DNA of 64,000 nt. Origin: CBFHND01 sp965657085 (lineage in GTDB: Bacteria > Pseudomonadota > Alphaproteobacteria > Rhodobacterales > Rhodobacteraceae). The notes beneath the pieces are model-generated. The model was not told the origin of the DNA and did not search any database. It saw only the letters and a program-made list of their open reading frames with translations. Of the stretch, positions 36,728 through 45,527 are shown one piece after another. How positions within the stretch are numbered: the first letter of the stretch is position 1; each line of letters starts with the position of its first letter. A program made the translations under genes and the position numbers. Location of the stretch: assembly GCA_965657085.1 (NCBI GenBank), contig CBFHND010000001.1, forward strand, positions 1 to 64,000, given 5' to 3'.

Positions 36728-37752
36728 GCTTCGGGCCCTTCGCTGAGGATGCACAAAACCCGCGCATCCGACCCAATCCCGAGGTCCGCGCCACAAGCCA
36801 TCGCGCCCGCCACGCCCGCAGCCCCCGAGGGTGTGCTGGGCAATCCCACGGCAGCACAGGCCTCGGCCCCCGTGGCCCCTTCATCCTCGGAAATCGTGAC
36901 GAACCAATCCGCATCACGGGCCAAACCCTTCAGCGCGATCAAGGACGGCTCCTTGCAATCCAGCCGCCCCATGTCACTGACCCCACCGGGGGCCACAACC
37001 GCGTGTCCCGCCGCAACCGATGCGGCCAGCGCGGGGGCTTCTTCCGGTTCGACCACGACAATTTGCGGTGTCTCCCGCCATGCTTGCCGCGCAAGGGCCG
37101 CGCAGGCCCCGGCCAATCCGCCAACCCCTGCCTGCAGGAAAATATGCGTGGGCGCTTGCGGCATCTGGCGAATGGCCTCGTCCATCAGCACCAAGTATCC
37201 TTCCATCAACCGATGCGGGCGCTCGTAATATCCCTCCCACGAACTGTCGGACAAAAGCGCCATACCTTCCTCTTCCGCAGCCTTGGCGGCGGCGGCCATG
37301 CCATCTTCGTAAACAGCGCCTTCGCGGCGCACTTCGGCCCCTTGGGCGCGCAGGCGTTCAGCAAAGGCTTCGGGCACCGTTTCGGCGATATAGACCACCG
37401 CCCGCGCGCCAAAGGCCGCCGCCCCAGCGGCCACGCTCATTCCATGATTGCCGGCACTTGCGGTAACATAGGTACGCCCCTTTGCCTTACCCTCGGCAGC
37501 GTCGCAGGCAATGACATAAGCGGCCCCCAACGCCTTGAAACTGCCCAACCCCATGCGGCCCCGTTCATCCTTGATGTGCAGCGCACCGGCTCCGATGCGT
37601 GCAGCCAGCGCCGGGGCATCGACAAGCGGCGTTTCCGCGGCCTTCGGACAACGCGCGACATGAGCAACGGCGCGCGCAGCATCGACGCTGGGATAGGGGA
37701 CGTCGGCAGGTACTTCGACGGGGCGGCGCGGTGTATTGGACAGGGCTTTCAT
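36724..37752 (-). CDS. PLP-dependent lyase, diaminopropionate ammonia-lyase/EutB-like
   Basis: A 342-residue fold-type II PLP enzyme. Lys73 in RMGLGSFKALGAAYV is the Schiff-base lysine, matching the position and context in E. coli diaminopropionate ammonia-lyase, and a glycine loop TASAGNHGMSVA binds the phosphate. The ATG at 37752 is used; a longer frame starts at 37815 without a ribosome site. It is the first gene of the minus-strand trio and is divergent from mttB across a 141-bp region holding a regulator site. The enzyme probably eliminates ammonia from a small amino acid. Confidence 0.83.
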   Translation of the reverse strand: MKALSNTPRRPVEVPADVPYPSVDAARAVAHVARCPKAAETPLVDAPALAARIGAGALHIKDERGRMGLGSFKALGAAYVIACDAAEGKAKGRTYVTASAGNHGMSVAAGAAAFGARAVVYIAETVPEAFAERLRAQGAEVRREGAVYEDGMAAAAKAAEEEGMALLSDSSWEGYYERPHRLMEGYLVLMDEAIRQMPQAPTHIFLQAGVGGLAGACAALARQAWRETPQIVVVEPEEAPALAASVAAGHAVVAPGGVSDMGRLDCKEPSLIALKGLARDADWFVTISEDEGATGAEACAAVGLPSTPSGAAGVAGAMACGADLGIGSDARVLCILSEGPEA

Positions 37753-37846
37753 GGCAGCATTGGCGGATACTGCGCGCGGTGGGTCAACCCCGCTTGCGGC
37801 GCAAAGACGTCGCAATCCGGCAAGTCGCTTCGCTCAGATACCATTA

Positions 37847-37861
37847 CACAACGTGTATACA
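37847..37861 (+). promoter_or_regulatory. Candidate GntR operator upstream of mttB
   Basis: CACAACGTGTATACA contains the palindromic TGTATACA core (extended to GTGTATACAC at 37853-37862). The same 15-mer occurs with two changes on the minus strand at 45441-45455, in front of the gntR gene. It lies about 32 nt before the mttB ATG and 95 nt before the PLP-lyase start, so it may act on either promoter. Confidence 0.6.
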
Positions 37862-37893
37862 CTTCATACTGACCCTGCTGCACCAAGGATTCC

Positions 37894-39468
37894 ATGAAAG
37901 GGCTCGCCATGACCGCTACTTCCGCTTCTGCGCCCCGCAGCCGTTCGGGCGGCCGTGCGTCACGCCGGGCGCTGCGAAGTGCGGTGGATGTGACCATGCT
38001 GCCGGGCTTGCACAACACCCTGCCCTTCACCGAACTGATGAACGGCAGCCAGGTCGAGCGCATCGATGCCGCGTCCATGGACATTCTGGAGAACGTGGGC
38101 GTTGTCTTTCGCGACGAGATCGCGCTCGCAGATTGGAAGTCGGCGGGCGCGAAGGTGGTGGGCGAAACGGTTTACCTTGATCGCGGGCTGGTGCGAGACC
38201 TGATCGCCACGATCCCCACGACCTTCACCTATCATGCGCGCGACCCGCAAAAGAACGTGGCCCTTGGTGGACGCGACTGCATCTTTGTACCAATGACCGG
38301 CGCGCCCTACCTGCGCGATCTGGATGACGTGCGGCGCAACCCAATGCTGGACGATCTGGCGATGTTTCACAAGCTGAGCCATATGCTGCCCAGCCTGCAC
38401 AGTTCGGCCCACCACATCGTTGAACCCTACGACCATCCCATCAGCCAGCGGCACCTGCGCATCACCTATTCGTCCATGAAACATTCGGACAAGACGTTCA
38501 TGGGCATGACCACCAGCCCCCGCAACGCCGAGGACGTGATGGACATGTGCGCGATCCTGTTCGGCGCCGAGTTCATGGAAGACCACGCGGTGACCACAGG
38601 CAATTGCAACGGCAACTCGCCACTGGTCTGGGACGAAACCATGCTGGGCGCGATGCGCGCCTTTTCACGCCGCAATCAGCCGGTGCTGTGCTCGCCCTTC
38701 GTGCTGGGCGGGGCCAACACACCCGCCTCGGTCGCGGCCTCCGTGGCCCAGTTGAACGCTGAAGCGCTGAGCGCGCTGGCCTATACGCAAGTGATCCGGC
38801 GTGGCGCGCCCGCGATCTACGGCCATTACCTCAGCACGGTCAGCATGAAATCCGGTGCACCCATGGCCGGCACGCCAGAGATTTCGATGATGAACTTCAT
38901 GATCGGGCAAATGGCGCGGTATTACGGCGTGCCGTGGCGCACCTCGAACACGTTGGGCGGGGCCAAGACCTTTGATGCGCAGGCGGGTTATGAAAGTGCG
39001 ACCACCTTGCAGGCCGTGATGCACGCCGGGGCCAACTACATCTGGCATTCGGCGGGCTGGAACGAGGCCGGGATGCACTGCTCCACCGCCAAGTTCATCG
39101 TGGACGCCGAACAATGCGCGATGGCGCATCGCATGGCGTCGGGCGTAAACTGGGACGACTTCGATGAAGCGCTGGCCGCGGTCTCGGATATCGGCCCCGG
39201 TGGTCACTACCTGGGCCATCCGCACACGCAGGACAACTTTCAAACCGCGTTCTTCATGCCCGAGATGTTCGACAACAACTCCATCGAACAGTGGCAGGCC
39301 GAAGGCGGGATCGAGATCACCGAACGCGCGCTGAACCACGCGCGCCACCTGTTGCGGGAGTATCAGGAACCGCACTTGCCACAGGACAAGAACGAGCAAC
39401 TGCTGGCCTATATCGCGCGCCGCGAAGTGGAGATTCCGGCCGCCGACGAATTGAACCAGTCGTATTGA
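37894..39468 (+). CDS. MttB-family (trimethylamine methyltransferase-like) protein, non-pyrrolysine
   Basis: A 524-residue TIM-barrel protein of the MttB superfamily, which demethylates quaternary or tertiary amines and hands the methyl group to a corrinoid protein or to tetrahydrofolate. Family blocks such as VRRNPMLDDLAMF, TTGNCNGNSPLVWDE and GGAKTFDAQAGYES are visible. The frame contains no TAG, so it is a non-pyrrolysine member like glycine betaine or proline betaine methyltransferases. No corrinoid protein gene is near, which is odd for the mechanism. It leads a plus-strand operon with two SDR genes. Confidence 0.88.
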   Translation: MKGLAMTATSASAPRSRSGGRASRRALRSAVDVTMLPGLHNTLPFTELMNGSQVERIDAASMDILENVGVVFRDEIALADWKSAGAKVVGETVYLDRGLVRDLIATIPTTFTYHARDPQKNVALGGRDCIFVPMTGAPYLRDLDDVRRNPMLDDLAMFHKLSHMLPSLHSSAHHIVEPYDHPISQRHLRITYSSMKHSDKTFMGMTTSPRNAEDVMDMCAILFGAEFMEDHAVTTGNCNGNSPLVWDETMLGAMRAFSRRNQPVLCSPFVLGGANTPASVAASVAQLNAEALSALAYTQVIRRGAPAIYGHYLSTVSMKSGAPMAGTPEISMMNFMIGQMARYYGVPWRTSNTLGGAKTFDAQAGYESATTLQAVMHAGANYIWHSAGWNEAGMHCSTAKFIVDAEQCAMAHRMASGVNWDDFDEALAAVSDIGPGGHYLGHPHTQDNFQTAFFMPEMFDNNSIEQWQAEGGIEITERALNHARHLLREYQEPHLPQDKNEQLLAYIARREVEIPAADELNQSY

Positions 39469-39475
39469 GAACGCC

Positions 39476-40213
39476 ATGACACATGACTTTGCGGACAAAT
39501 CCGTCCTGATCACCGGCGCCGCAGGTGGTATTGGTCGGGCCCTGTGCGCGGCCTTTGGTGCCGCAGGCGCACGCGTTGCCGTTGCGGACCGTGATACCAG
39601 GGACCTCGAGGCTGATGCGCACCTGCCCGGAGACCTGACCGACGCCGTCTATGCCGATGGCTTGCCGGGCGCGGCCCATGACGCGCTCGGAGGTCTCGAC
39701 ATCATCTGCAACAACGCAGGTGTGATCACCCGCGGCCCGGTTACAGAGACGTCAGACGCGGATTGGGCGATCAGCCTTGGCGTCAATGTCGAAGCCCCCT
39801 TTCGCATTTGCCGCGCGGCCATTCCGACAATGGCGCAGGGTGGTGGTGGTGCAATCATCAACACCGCCTCCTGTTGGGGGTTGAGACCCGGACCGGATCA
39901 CGCGCTGTATTGCATGACAAAGGCGGCAATCGCGTCGCTGACCCAATGCATGGGGCGCGATCACGCCCATCAGGGCATTCGCATCAATGCGGTCTGCCCC
40001 AACGAAGTGGACACACCGATGCTGCGCGGAGGATTGGCGAAACGGGGCTTTGATCCGGTCAGCGCGATTGCCAACCTCGACGCATCTGTGCCACTGGGCC
40101 GCATCGCCCAGCCGGGTGACATCACGGATGTCGTTCTGTTTCTGGCCTCTGATGCCGCCCGTTACATGTGCGGGGCCTTGGTGGAAGTGAATGGCGGGAA
40201 GCCTGTGGCATGA
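39476..40213 (+). CDS. SDR-family oxidoreductase
   Basis: A 245-residue classical short-chain dehydrogenase. The nucleotide-binding TGAAGGIG motif, the NNAGV motif, Ser in NTASCWG and the catalytic YxxxK as YCMTK are all present. It begins 8 nt after mttB and overlaps the next SDR by 4 nt (ATGA), so the three genes form one operon. It probably oxidises or reduces a hydroxyl or keto group in the pathway of the MttB substrate. Cofactor preference is not certain. Confidence 0.9.
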   Translation: MTHDFADKSVLITGAAGGIGRALCAAFGAAGARVAVADRDTRDLEADAHLPGDLTDAVYADGLPGAAHDALGGLDIICNNAGVITRGPVTETSDADWAISLGVNVEAPFRICRAAIPTMAQGGGGAIINTASCWGLRPGPDHALYCMTKAAIASLTQCMGRDHAHQGIRINAVCPNEVDTPMLRGGLAKRGFDPVSAIANLDASVPLGRIAQPGDITDVVLFLASDAARYMCGALVEVNGGKPVA

Positions 40214-40956
40214 GTGACGAGACCGGAAAACTGCATGGCAAATGTGCATTGGTCACGGGTGGGCGATCGGGGATTGGTGCTGCCATTGCTGCCCGTCTGG
40301 CAGAGGACGGCGCAAAGGTTGTCACGGCACAGCGTGGTGTAGACCCCGTATTCGACAGCATCGGCGCAGACTTCACCGACCTCGCCGCACCTGAGCATGT
40401 GATCACCGAAGCGGTGGACCGCATGGGGCGGCTGGACATCCTCATCAACAACGCAGGCATCATGCAAGAAGAGTGGGCCGAGGACATGTCGCTTGAAGAT
40501 TGGAACCGCACGCTGATGGTCAACCTGACAGCACCGTTTCTGACAATCCGCGCGGCTCTGCCCCATCTCAAAGCCACCTCAGGCACCATTGTAAACATCG
40601 GATCGGTTGAGGGGCTGGCCAACAATCCGATGCACGCGGCCTATGGTGCGTCCAAGGCAGGGCTGCACGGTCTGACCCGCGCCATTGCTGTGGATCATGG
40701 TCCTGACGGGGTACGGTGCAACGCCGTGGCCCCCGGTTGGATCGACACCGACCTGAACGAGGATTTCATCAACAGCGCGCCGGACCCCGCTGCCTTTCGG
40801 TCGGGTCTGGCACATATTCACCCGGTCGGCCGCACCGGCCAGCCCGAAGATGTCGCCGCACTTGTGGCCTTTTTGGCTGGCCCAGATGCGGGGTTTATCA
40901 CCGGGCAGGTCTATACCGTGGATGGCGGGCGGACGGGCAAGCTGTCGTTGCCATAA
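40210..40956 (+). CDS. SDR-family oxidoreductase
   Basis: A 248-residue classical short-chain dehydrogenase with TGGRSGIG, NNAGI and a YGASK catalytic motif. The start ATG at 40210 overlaps the preceding stop. The pair of SDRs differ clearly in sequence, so they are not a recent duplication and probably act on successive intermediates. It ends the operon and converges with the FAD oxidoreductase, with a GC-rich stem-loop at 40958-40975. Confidence 0.9.
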   Translation: MSDETGKLHGKCALVTGGRSGIGAAIAARLAEDGAKVVTAQRGVDPVFDSIGADFTDLAAPEHVITEAVDRMGRLDILINNAGIMQEEWAEDMSLEDWNRTLMVNLTAPFLTIRAALPHLKATSGTIVNIGSVEGLANNPMHAAYGASKAGLHGLTRAIAVDHGPDGVRCNAVAPGWIDTDLNEDFINSAPDPAAFRSGLAHIHPVGRTGQPEDVAALVAFLAGPDAGFITGQVYTVDGGRTGKLSLP

Positions 40957-40957
40957 A

Positions 40958-40975
40958 CGGGGCTATTCGGCCCCG
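40958..40975. terminator. Bidirectional terminator-like stem-loop
   Basis: CGGGGC and GCCCCG form a 6-bp GC stem with a 6-nt loop, positioned across the 6-nt gap between the convergent SDR and FAD-oxidoreductase genes and overlapping the last codons of the latter. No T-run is present on either strand. Confidence 0.4.
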
Positions 40976-42285
40976 GCGCGCCATTCCTTCCAGCGCAGGT
41001 ATGCGTTTGCGCCCCAAGTGGCAAAGGGCTGCGGCGGCAGCCTTTTCGGGGCATCTTCGCCAAGGAAATGCGCGGTGATGGCCGAGGTGTGGCCACAGGC
41101 CATTTCCGCCGCTGCCATGCCGGTCAGCGTGCCGCGCGCGGTGCCAAGACCGTTTTGCACACAGGCACTGAACACGCCATCCGCGACGGGACCGCATTTT
41201 GCCACGCCATTGAGGCTGAGACACAGGTGGCCCGCCCATTGGTGTTCCTGCTGCACACTCCGAAGGTCGGGGAAGCGCTCTGCGAATTTGGCCCGGTGCA
41301 CGGCAGCGGCCCGCGCAAGGTCTGCATCAGTCGCCTGCATACCGGGGCGGAGCGTGGCGCAGGTGCGGGTGATCACGCGGTTGCCGCCCTGTGCTGTGTC
41401 GATCCGGCGCATGGTGGTGCCCATGGGATCGGACGGCGTGATGCCCCAGCACGCGGCCCCCGGTGCGGCATCGCCCAGATCCTCGGTCATCGAGGCGAAA
41501 AGGAAAAGCTGCATCAACCGCCCCTTGGCGATGCCGAAGCTTTCCAGATGCCCGTTCACGCCAAGGATTACGCGTGGCGCGGTCACCGTTCCTTTGCTTG
41601 TGCGCACCGTCCAGTCGGCCCCCACGCGCGCAAAGCTTAGAACCGCCGACCCTTCAAACATATGCACGTGTCGGGCCACCCCGGCGGCCAGCCCGCGGAT
41701 GTAGCCCGCAGGCTGCAACATCACGGTGCCAGGGGTGAAAAGCCCCGAACGGTAGTGGCGGGACCCCGTCAGGTCCGCCATGTCCTGCGCATCCAGCCAG
41801 TTCCACGCCTCGCCCAAGGTATCGAGATGCGCGGCATAGCTGCGGTTGTGGGTGTCCCCCGCTGCGGTGGCCGCCCCGTTGACCTTGCCCGCCGGGTCGA
41901 AGAACGCCGGGTCGATATCATACTCCTCGACCGCGCCTCGGGCGAAGGCGATGGCCTGCCGGTTCAGTGCCGTCAGCGACGCATCGTCGCCCGCCCCGGC
42001 GTAGTCCTCGGAAGCCAAGTCATGTGGCAGGTCGATCATGAAACCCGAGTTGCGCCCCGCCGCCCCTTCCGCGATGCGCCCTGCCTCAAGCACGACCACG
42101 CGCGCGGTGGGGTCCAATTGGTGCACACGGCGCGCCGCAGACAGCCCCGCAAAGCCCGCACCCACGATCACCACATCGGCGGTTATGTTCGCATCAAGCG
42201 CCGGATAGGACGGCCCCGGCCCCAGAATGTCGGCCCAGGCCGCAGGGCCGGTGTGCACAGGCACCCGCGCGGCGGTGAATGTCAC
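40963..42285 (-). CDS. FAD-dependent amine oxidoreductase (DadA/PuuB-like)
   Basis: A 440-residue flavoenzyme of the DAO/glycine-oxidase family. The FAD-binding ADVVIVGAGFAGLSAARRV lies near residue 36, followed by the GRNSGFMIDLPHD segment typical of PuuB/OrdL-type gamma-glutamylputrescine oxidases. The GTG start overlaps the aldehyde dehydrogenase stop by 4 nt (GTGA). It is expected to oxidise a secondary or primary amine to an imine or aldehyde. The aldehyde dehydrogenase next to it would take the product on. Confidence 0.87.
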   Translation of the reverse strand: MTFTAARVPVHTGPAAWADILGPGPSYPALDANITADVVIVGAGFAGLSAARRVHQLDPTARVVVLEAGRIAEGAAGRNSGFMIDLPHDLASEDYAGAGDDASLTALNRQAIAFARGAVEEYDIDPAFFDPAGKVNGAATAAGDTHNRSYAAHLDTLGEAWNWLDAQDMADLTGSRHYRSGLFTPGTVMLQPAGYIRGLAAGVARHVHMFEGSAVLSFARVGADWTVRTSKGTVTAPRVILGVNGHLESFGIAKGRLMQLFLFASMTEDLGDAAPGAACWGITPSDPMGTTMRRIDTAQGGNRVITRTCATLRPGMQATDADLARAAAVHRAKFAERFPDLRSVQQEHQWAGHLCLSLNGVAKCGPVADGVFSACVQNGLGTARGTLTGMAAAEMACGHTSAITAHFLGEDAPKRLPPQPFATWGANAYLRWKEWRAGAE

Positions 42286-43778
42286 TCCACCGCCTCGTCT
42301 GCATCATCGCTGAGGTCCAGCCAGATGGTTTTCAGCTGCGTGTACTGGTCGTGGGCGTGCACCCCGTTGTCACGCCCGCCAAATCCCGATTGCTTCCAGC
42401 CGCCGAAGGGCGTGCTGATATCGCCCTCGCCATAGCTGTTCACGGTTACGGTGCCGGCCTTCAACATGCGCGCGCCACGCAGGGCGCGTTTTGCATTGGC
42501 GGTGAACAGTGAAGCGCAAAGGCCGTAAGGCGTGTCGTTGGCCACGCTGATCGCCTCGTCAAAGGACGCAACCGTGATCACGCCCAGCACGGGGCCAAAG
42601 ATTTCGGTCTGCGCCAAGGGATGATCATTGCCCGAAAGGTCCACCACCGTGGCATCGACAAAGTTGCCTTCCGCCTTGCCGCCGACCAGCACGGTATCCG
42701 CCTGCTCCAGACAGGATGTAACCTTGGCCGCATGGCCGTCGCTGACCAACGCGCCCAGCCGGGTTTCAGGGTCCAGCGGATCGCCCAGCGGCCAGTGGCG
42801 CATATGGTCGGTGATGCGCGCCAGCAGGTCATCGCGCACGGCCTTGTGCACGATCAACCGCGACGTGGCCGAACAGTTTTCGCCCATGTTCCAAAAGGCC
42901 CCGTTGACAATGTGCTGCGCCACCCGGTCGAGGTTTTCGGCATCCTCCATGACCACTGCAGGGTTCTTGCCACCCATTTCCAGCACCACTTCCTTGGCGT
43001 TGCTGTCAGCGGCATAGCGCAGGAACCGTTTGCCGGTCTCGGTCGAGCCCGTGAAGCTGATCATGTCGATGTCCATGTGGCGGCCCATGGGTTCGCCCAC
43101 GTCCGTACCCATCCCCGGCACCACGTTCAGAACGCCGCGCGGCACGCCCGCCTCCATCGCCAGCTCGGCCACGCGCAGAGCCGTCAGCGATGTTTCCTCG
43201 GCCGGTTTGAGCACCACCGAACAGCCCGCCGCCAGCGCCGGACCGATCTTCCACGCCAGCATCAGCAGCGGGAAGTTCCATGGCAGGACCAGACCCACAA
43301 CGCCCACAGGTTCGCGCACCACCATGGCGATGTGATCGTCCGAGGCCGGGGCCACCTGATCATAGATCTTGTCGATGGCTTCGGCATGCCACTTGATGCA
43401 ATGGATGGTTTCGGGCACGTCCACGGTTTCGCAATCAAAGATCGTCTTGCCGCTGTCGATGCTTTCCAGCACCGCAAGTTCGCGCGCATTGCGGGTCATC
43501 AGCTTGGCCAGCCGGATCAGAACATCCTTGCGTGCGGACGGATGCAGGCGCGACCAACGGCCATCGTCGAAGGCCTCGCGCGCCTTGTTCACGGCCACAT
43601 CCACGTCCTGCGCGTCGCAGGCCGCAACCTGTGCAATCACCTGCCCCGTTGCCGGGTTGATGCTGTCAAAGGTCTTGCCCGATGTGGCGGGGCGAAAGCC
43701 GCCGTCGATAAAGGCATTTGTGGCCGGGTCCAGATCAGCCGCGATGGCGCGGTATTCTTCGAGTGTCAACAAATCCAT
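42282..43778 (-). CDS. NAD(P)-dependent aldehyde dehydrogenase (PuuC-like)
   Basis: A 498-residue aldehyde dehydrogenase. It shows VPWNFPLLMLAWKIGPALAAG, the general-base segment LEMGGKNPAVV, and catalytic Cys in FWNMGENCSATSR; the C-terminal GGWKQSGFGGRDNG is also canonical. It resembles PuuC, which oxidises gamma-glutamyl-aminobutyraldehyde. It sits between DHDPS-like and FAD-oxidase genes, spaced 3 nt and overlapping 4 nt. The order FAD oxidase, DHDPS-type, ALDH is also that of hydroxyproline degradation (HypO, HypD, HypH). Confidence 0.9.
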   Translation of the reverse strand: MDLLTLEEYRAIAADLDPATNAFIDGGFRPATSGKTFDSINPATGQVIAQVAACDAQDVDVAVNKAREAFDDGRWSRLHPSARKDVLIRLAKLMTRNARELAVLESIDSGKTIFDCETVDVPETIHCIKWHAEAIDKIYDQVAPASDDHIAMVVREPVGVVGLVLPWNFPLLMLAWKIGPALAAGCSVVLKPAEETSLTALRVAELAMEAGVPRGVLNVVPGMGTDVGEPMGRHMDIDMISFTGSTETGKRFLRYAADSNAKEVVLEMGGKNPAVVMEDAENLDRVAQHIVNGAFWNMGENCSATSRLIVHKAVRDDLLARITDHMRHWPLGDPLDPETRLGALVSDGHAAKVTSCLEQADTVLVGGKAEGNFVDATVVDLSGNDHPLAQTEIFGPVLGVITVASFDEAISVANDTPYGLCASLFTANAKRALRGARMLKAGTVTVNSYGEGDISTPFGGWKQSGFGGRDNGVHAHDQYTQLKTIWLDLSDDADEAVE

Positions 43779-43781
43779 GGC

Positions 43782-44699
43782 TCAGCCCTCTTTCCCGATG
43801 TCGGCGATCGTCTTTTTCAGCACGCGGATCACCTGTTCGAGCGCGCGCTTGTCGTCCTTGTTCAACGCCTTTAACGGCGGGCGGATGGCGCCGGTGTCAA
43901 TGCCCTGGTGGGTCACGCCGTATTTGATGGACTGGACGAATTTGCCGCCCTGCTCCAGCACCCGCATCAACGGCATCATCGCCGACATGATGCGCCGCCC
44001 CTTGTCGAAATCGCCCTCGATGGCGCAGGCGCGATAGAGCGCGATGTGTTCTTCGGGCAAGAAGTTCGACCCGCCACAAACCCAGCTGCGCGCACCCCAT
44101 GCAAAGAACTCCAGCGCCTGATCGTCCATGCCGCAGGACATCTGGATATGCGGGTAATCGCGGGCCAGCAGGTGCACCCGGTTGATGTCGCCCGAGCTTT
44201 CCTTGATGGCGCAGAAGTTGCGGCTGCGGCCAACACGGTCAAGGAACTCCTCGCCCATGTTGACGCCCATACGGCCGGGGTAATTGTACAACATGATCGG
44301 CAGGTTCGCGGCCTTGTCGATGGCCAGCGCATTCAGCGCATTCTCGCGTTCGGTGGGCACCGAATAGGGCGGCGTGCCCAGCAGGATCGCATCCGCACCC
44401 ATCTCGCGCGCCGCAGTCGCCAGTGCGATGGAATCGGCAGGCAGCATCGCACCGGTCCCGATGATCACCGGCACGCGGCCCTTGGCCTGTTGATGGGTAA
44501 AGCGGGCCACTTCGATCCGCTCCGCCACCGTTTGGGCATAGTTTTCACCCGTCGAGCCGCCCGAAATCAGGCCATTCACACCCGCCCCGATCAATCGTTC
44601 GATCACTGCAGAAAGCGCATCAAAATCAACGCTGTAATCAGCATTGAAGGGCGTAACGACGGGCGTGTAGATGCCTTCGAACTGGAATATCGGGGTCAT
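43782..44699 (-). CDS. Dihydrodipicolinate synthase-family aldolase/deaminase
   Basis: A 305-residue TIM-barrel enzyme. The family motifs are GGSTGENY near residue 47, YNYPGRMGVN with the catalytic Tyr near residue 138, and CAIKESSGD with the Schiff-base Lys near residue 165. In hydroxyproline pathways such an enzyme deaminates pyrroline-4-hydroxy-2-carboxylate; in others it splits a keto acid. The ATG at 44699 is used, 7 nt after gntR, because the longer frame overlaps gntR itself. The exact reaction cannot be set. Confidence 0.87.
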   Translation of the reverse strand: MTPIFQFEGIYTPVVTPFNADYSVDFDALSAVIERLIGAGVNGLISGGSTGENYAQTVAERIEVARFTHQQAKGRVPVIIGTGAMLPADSIALATAAREMGADAILLGTPPYSVPTERENALNALAIDKAANLPIMLYNYPGRMGVNMGEEFLDRVGRSRNFCAIKESSGDINRVHLLARDYPHIQMSCGMDDQALEFFAWGARSWVCGGSNFLPEEHIALYRACAIEGDFDKGRRIMSAMMPLMRVLEQGGKFVQSIKYGVTHQGIDTGAIRPPLKALNKDDKRALEQVIRVLKKTIADIGKEG

Positions 44700-44706
44700 G
44701 GGATCC

Positions 44707-45411
44707 TCAGGCAGTGGAGCGCGGGGCGTCGCCCAGCGGCAGATCAAGCCCACCGGGCATGACGAACATTTCAATCTGATCGCGGCTGAGTTGCCAGTGA
44801 TCGATGGCCAGTTGGCCTGCGGCGGCCGCGTCCTGCGCTGCGATGGCGTCGATGATGGCCTCATGCTGCGCACTGGCGCGGGCCACGTTCGCGGCCATGT
44901 CCGCGTCACGGGGGCGGTAAAAGGTCATGGAAATGCGCGCATGGTCGATCAGCAGGCGGTTGAAACTGGGCAAGAGATAGACATTGCCCGCCATTTCGCC
45001 GGTAACCGCATGAAAGCGGGTGTTGGCCAAGGCCCGGTCAGCAGCAGACCCACTGGCAAGCGCCGCGCGAAAATCGACCTGTGCCGCGCGCAGCGTGTCC
45101 AGTTGCGCGGTCAGCCGGTTGGTCGCGGCCAGTTGCAGGATAGCACCATAGATCATCGGGGCAGCCACAAAGAAGTCGCGCAGCGAGGTGTGGCTCATTT
45201 CCGAGACACGCGCACCCCGGTTCTCGCGCAATTCGACATAGCCCTCGCCTGCAAGCTGCCGCAGCACCTCACGCAAGGGCGTACGCGACAGGTCGTATTT
45301 TGCGCTCAGCCCCGCCTCGTCCAGATCGGCACCGGGACGCAGATCAAGCGTGAGGATGGCGCGTGTCAGCGCATCATAAGCAGCGGATTTGCGGTCCGGG
45401 CGTGCAGGCAT
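44707..45411 (-). CDS. GntR-family transcriptional regulator (FCD domain)
   Basis: A 234-residue regulator. The N-terminal winged helix shows the GntR pattern, ending in YDLSRTPLREVLRQLAGEGYVELRENRGARV, and the C-terminal half is an all-helical FCD ligand domain. It leads the operon of DHDPS-like, ALDH and FAD oxidase genes. A palindromic site of the type these proteins bind lies 30 nt before its start, suggesting autoregulation, and a nearly identical site lies before mttB. Confidence 0.92.
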   Translation of the reverse strand: MPARPDRKSAAYDALTRAILTLDLRPGADLDEAGLSAKYDLSRTPLREVLRQLAGEGYVELRENRGARVSEMSHTSLRDFFVAAPMIYGAILQLAATNRLTAQLDTLRAAQVDFRAALASGSAADRALANTRFHAVTGEMAGNVYLLPSFNRLLIDHARISMTFYRPRDADMAANVARASAQHEAIIDAIAAQDAAAAGQLAIDHWQLSRDQIEMFVMPGGLDLPLGDAPRSTA

Positions 45412-45440
45412 AGGTGGCGATTCCCTGTCAGGTCACGCCA

Positions 45441-45455
45441 TGTATACAAATTGTG
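45441..45455 (-). promoter_or_regulatory. Candidate GntR operator upstream of gntR
   Basis: The minus strand reads CACAATTTGTATACA, matching the site before mttB at 13 of 15 positions. A second palindrome TTGTGCACAA (45451-45460) overlaps it. It lies 30 nt from the gntR start. The 116-bp gap holds no gene. Confidence 0.6.
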
Positions 45456-45527
45456 CACAAAACCGCCAAGGGCTTTGAAGGCAAGATCACAGCGCGGCAC
45501 AAGGGCATGCCGCGCCGTGGAACAGGA

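Noticed and set aside
34869..37752. Complete ectoine utilisation operon
   Set aside because: EutC, EutE, the transporter and the usual AsnC regulator are absent, and the M24 enzyme cannot be assigned to ectoine hydrolase by eye.
37894..39468. Pyrrolysine-containing MttB
   Set aside because: No in-frame TAG exists in the gene and no pyl genes are in the window.
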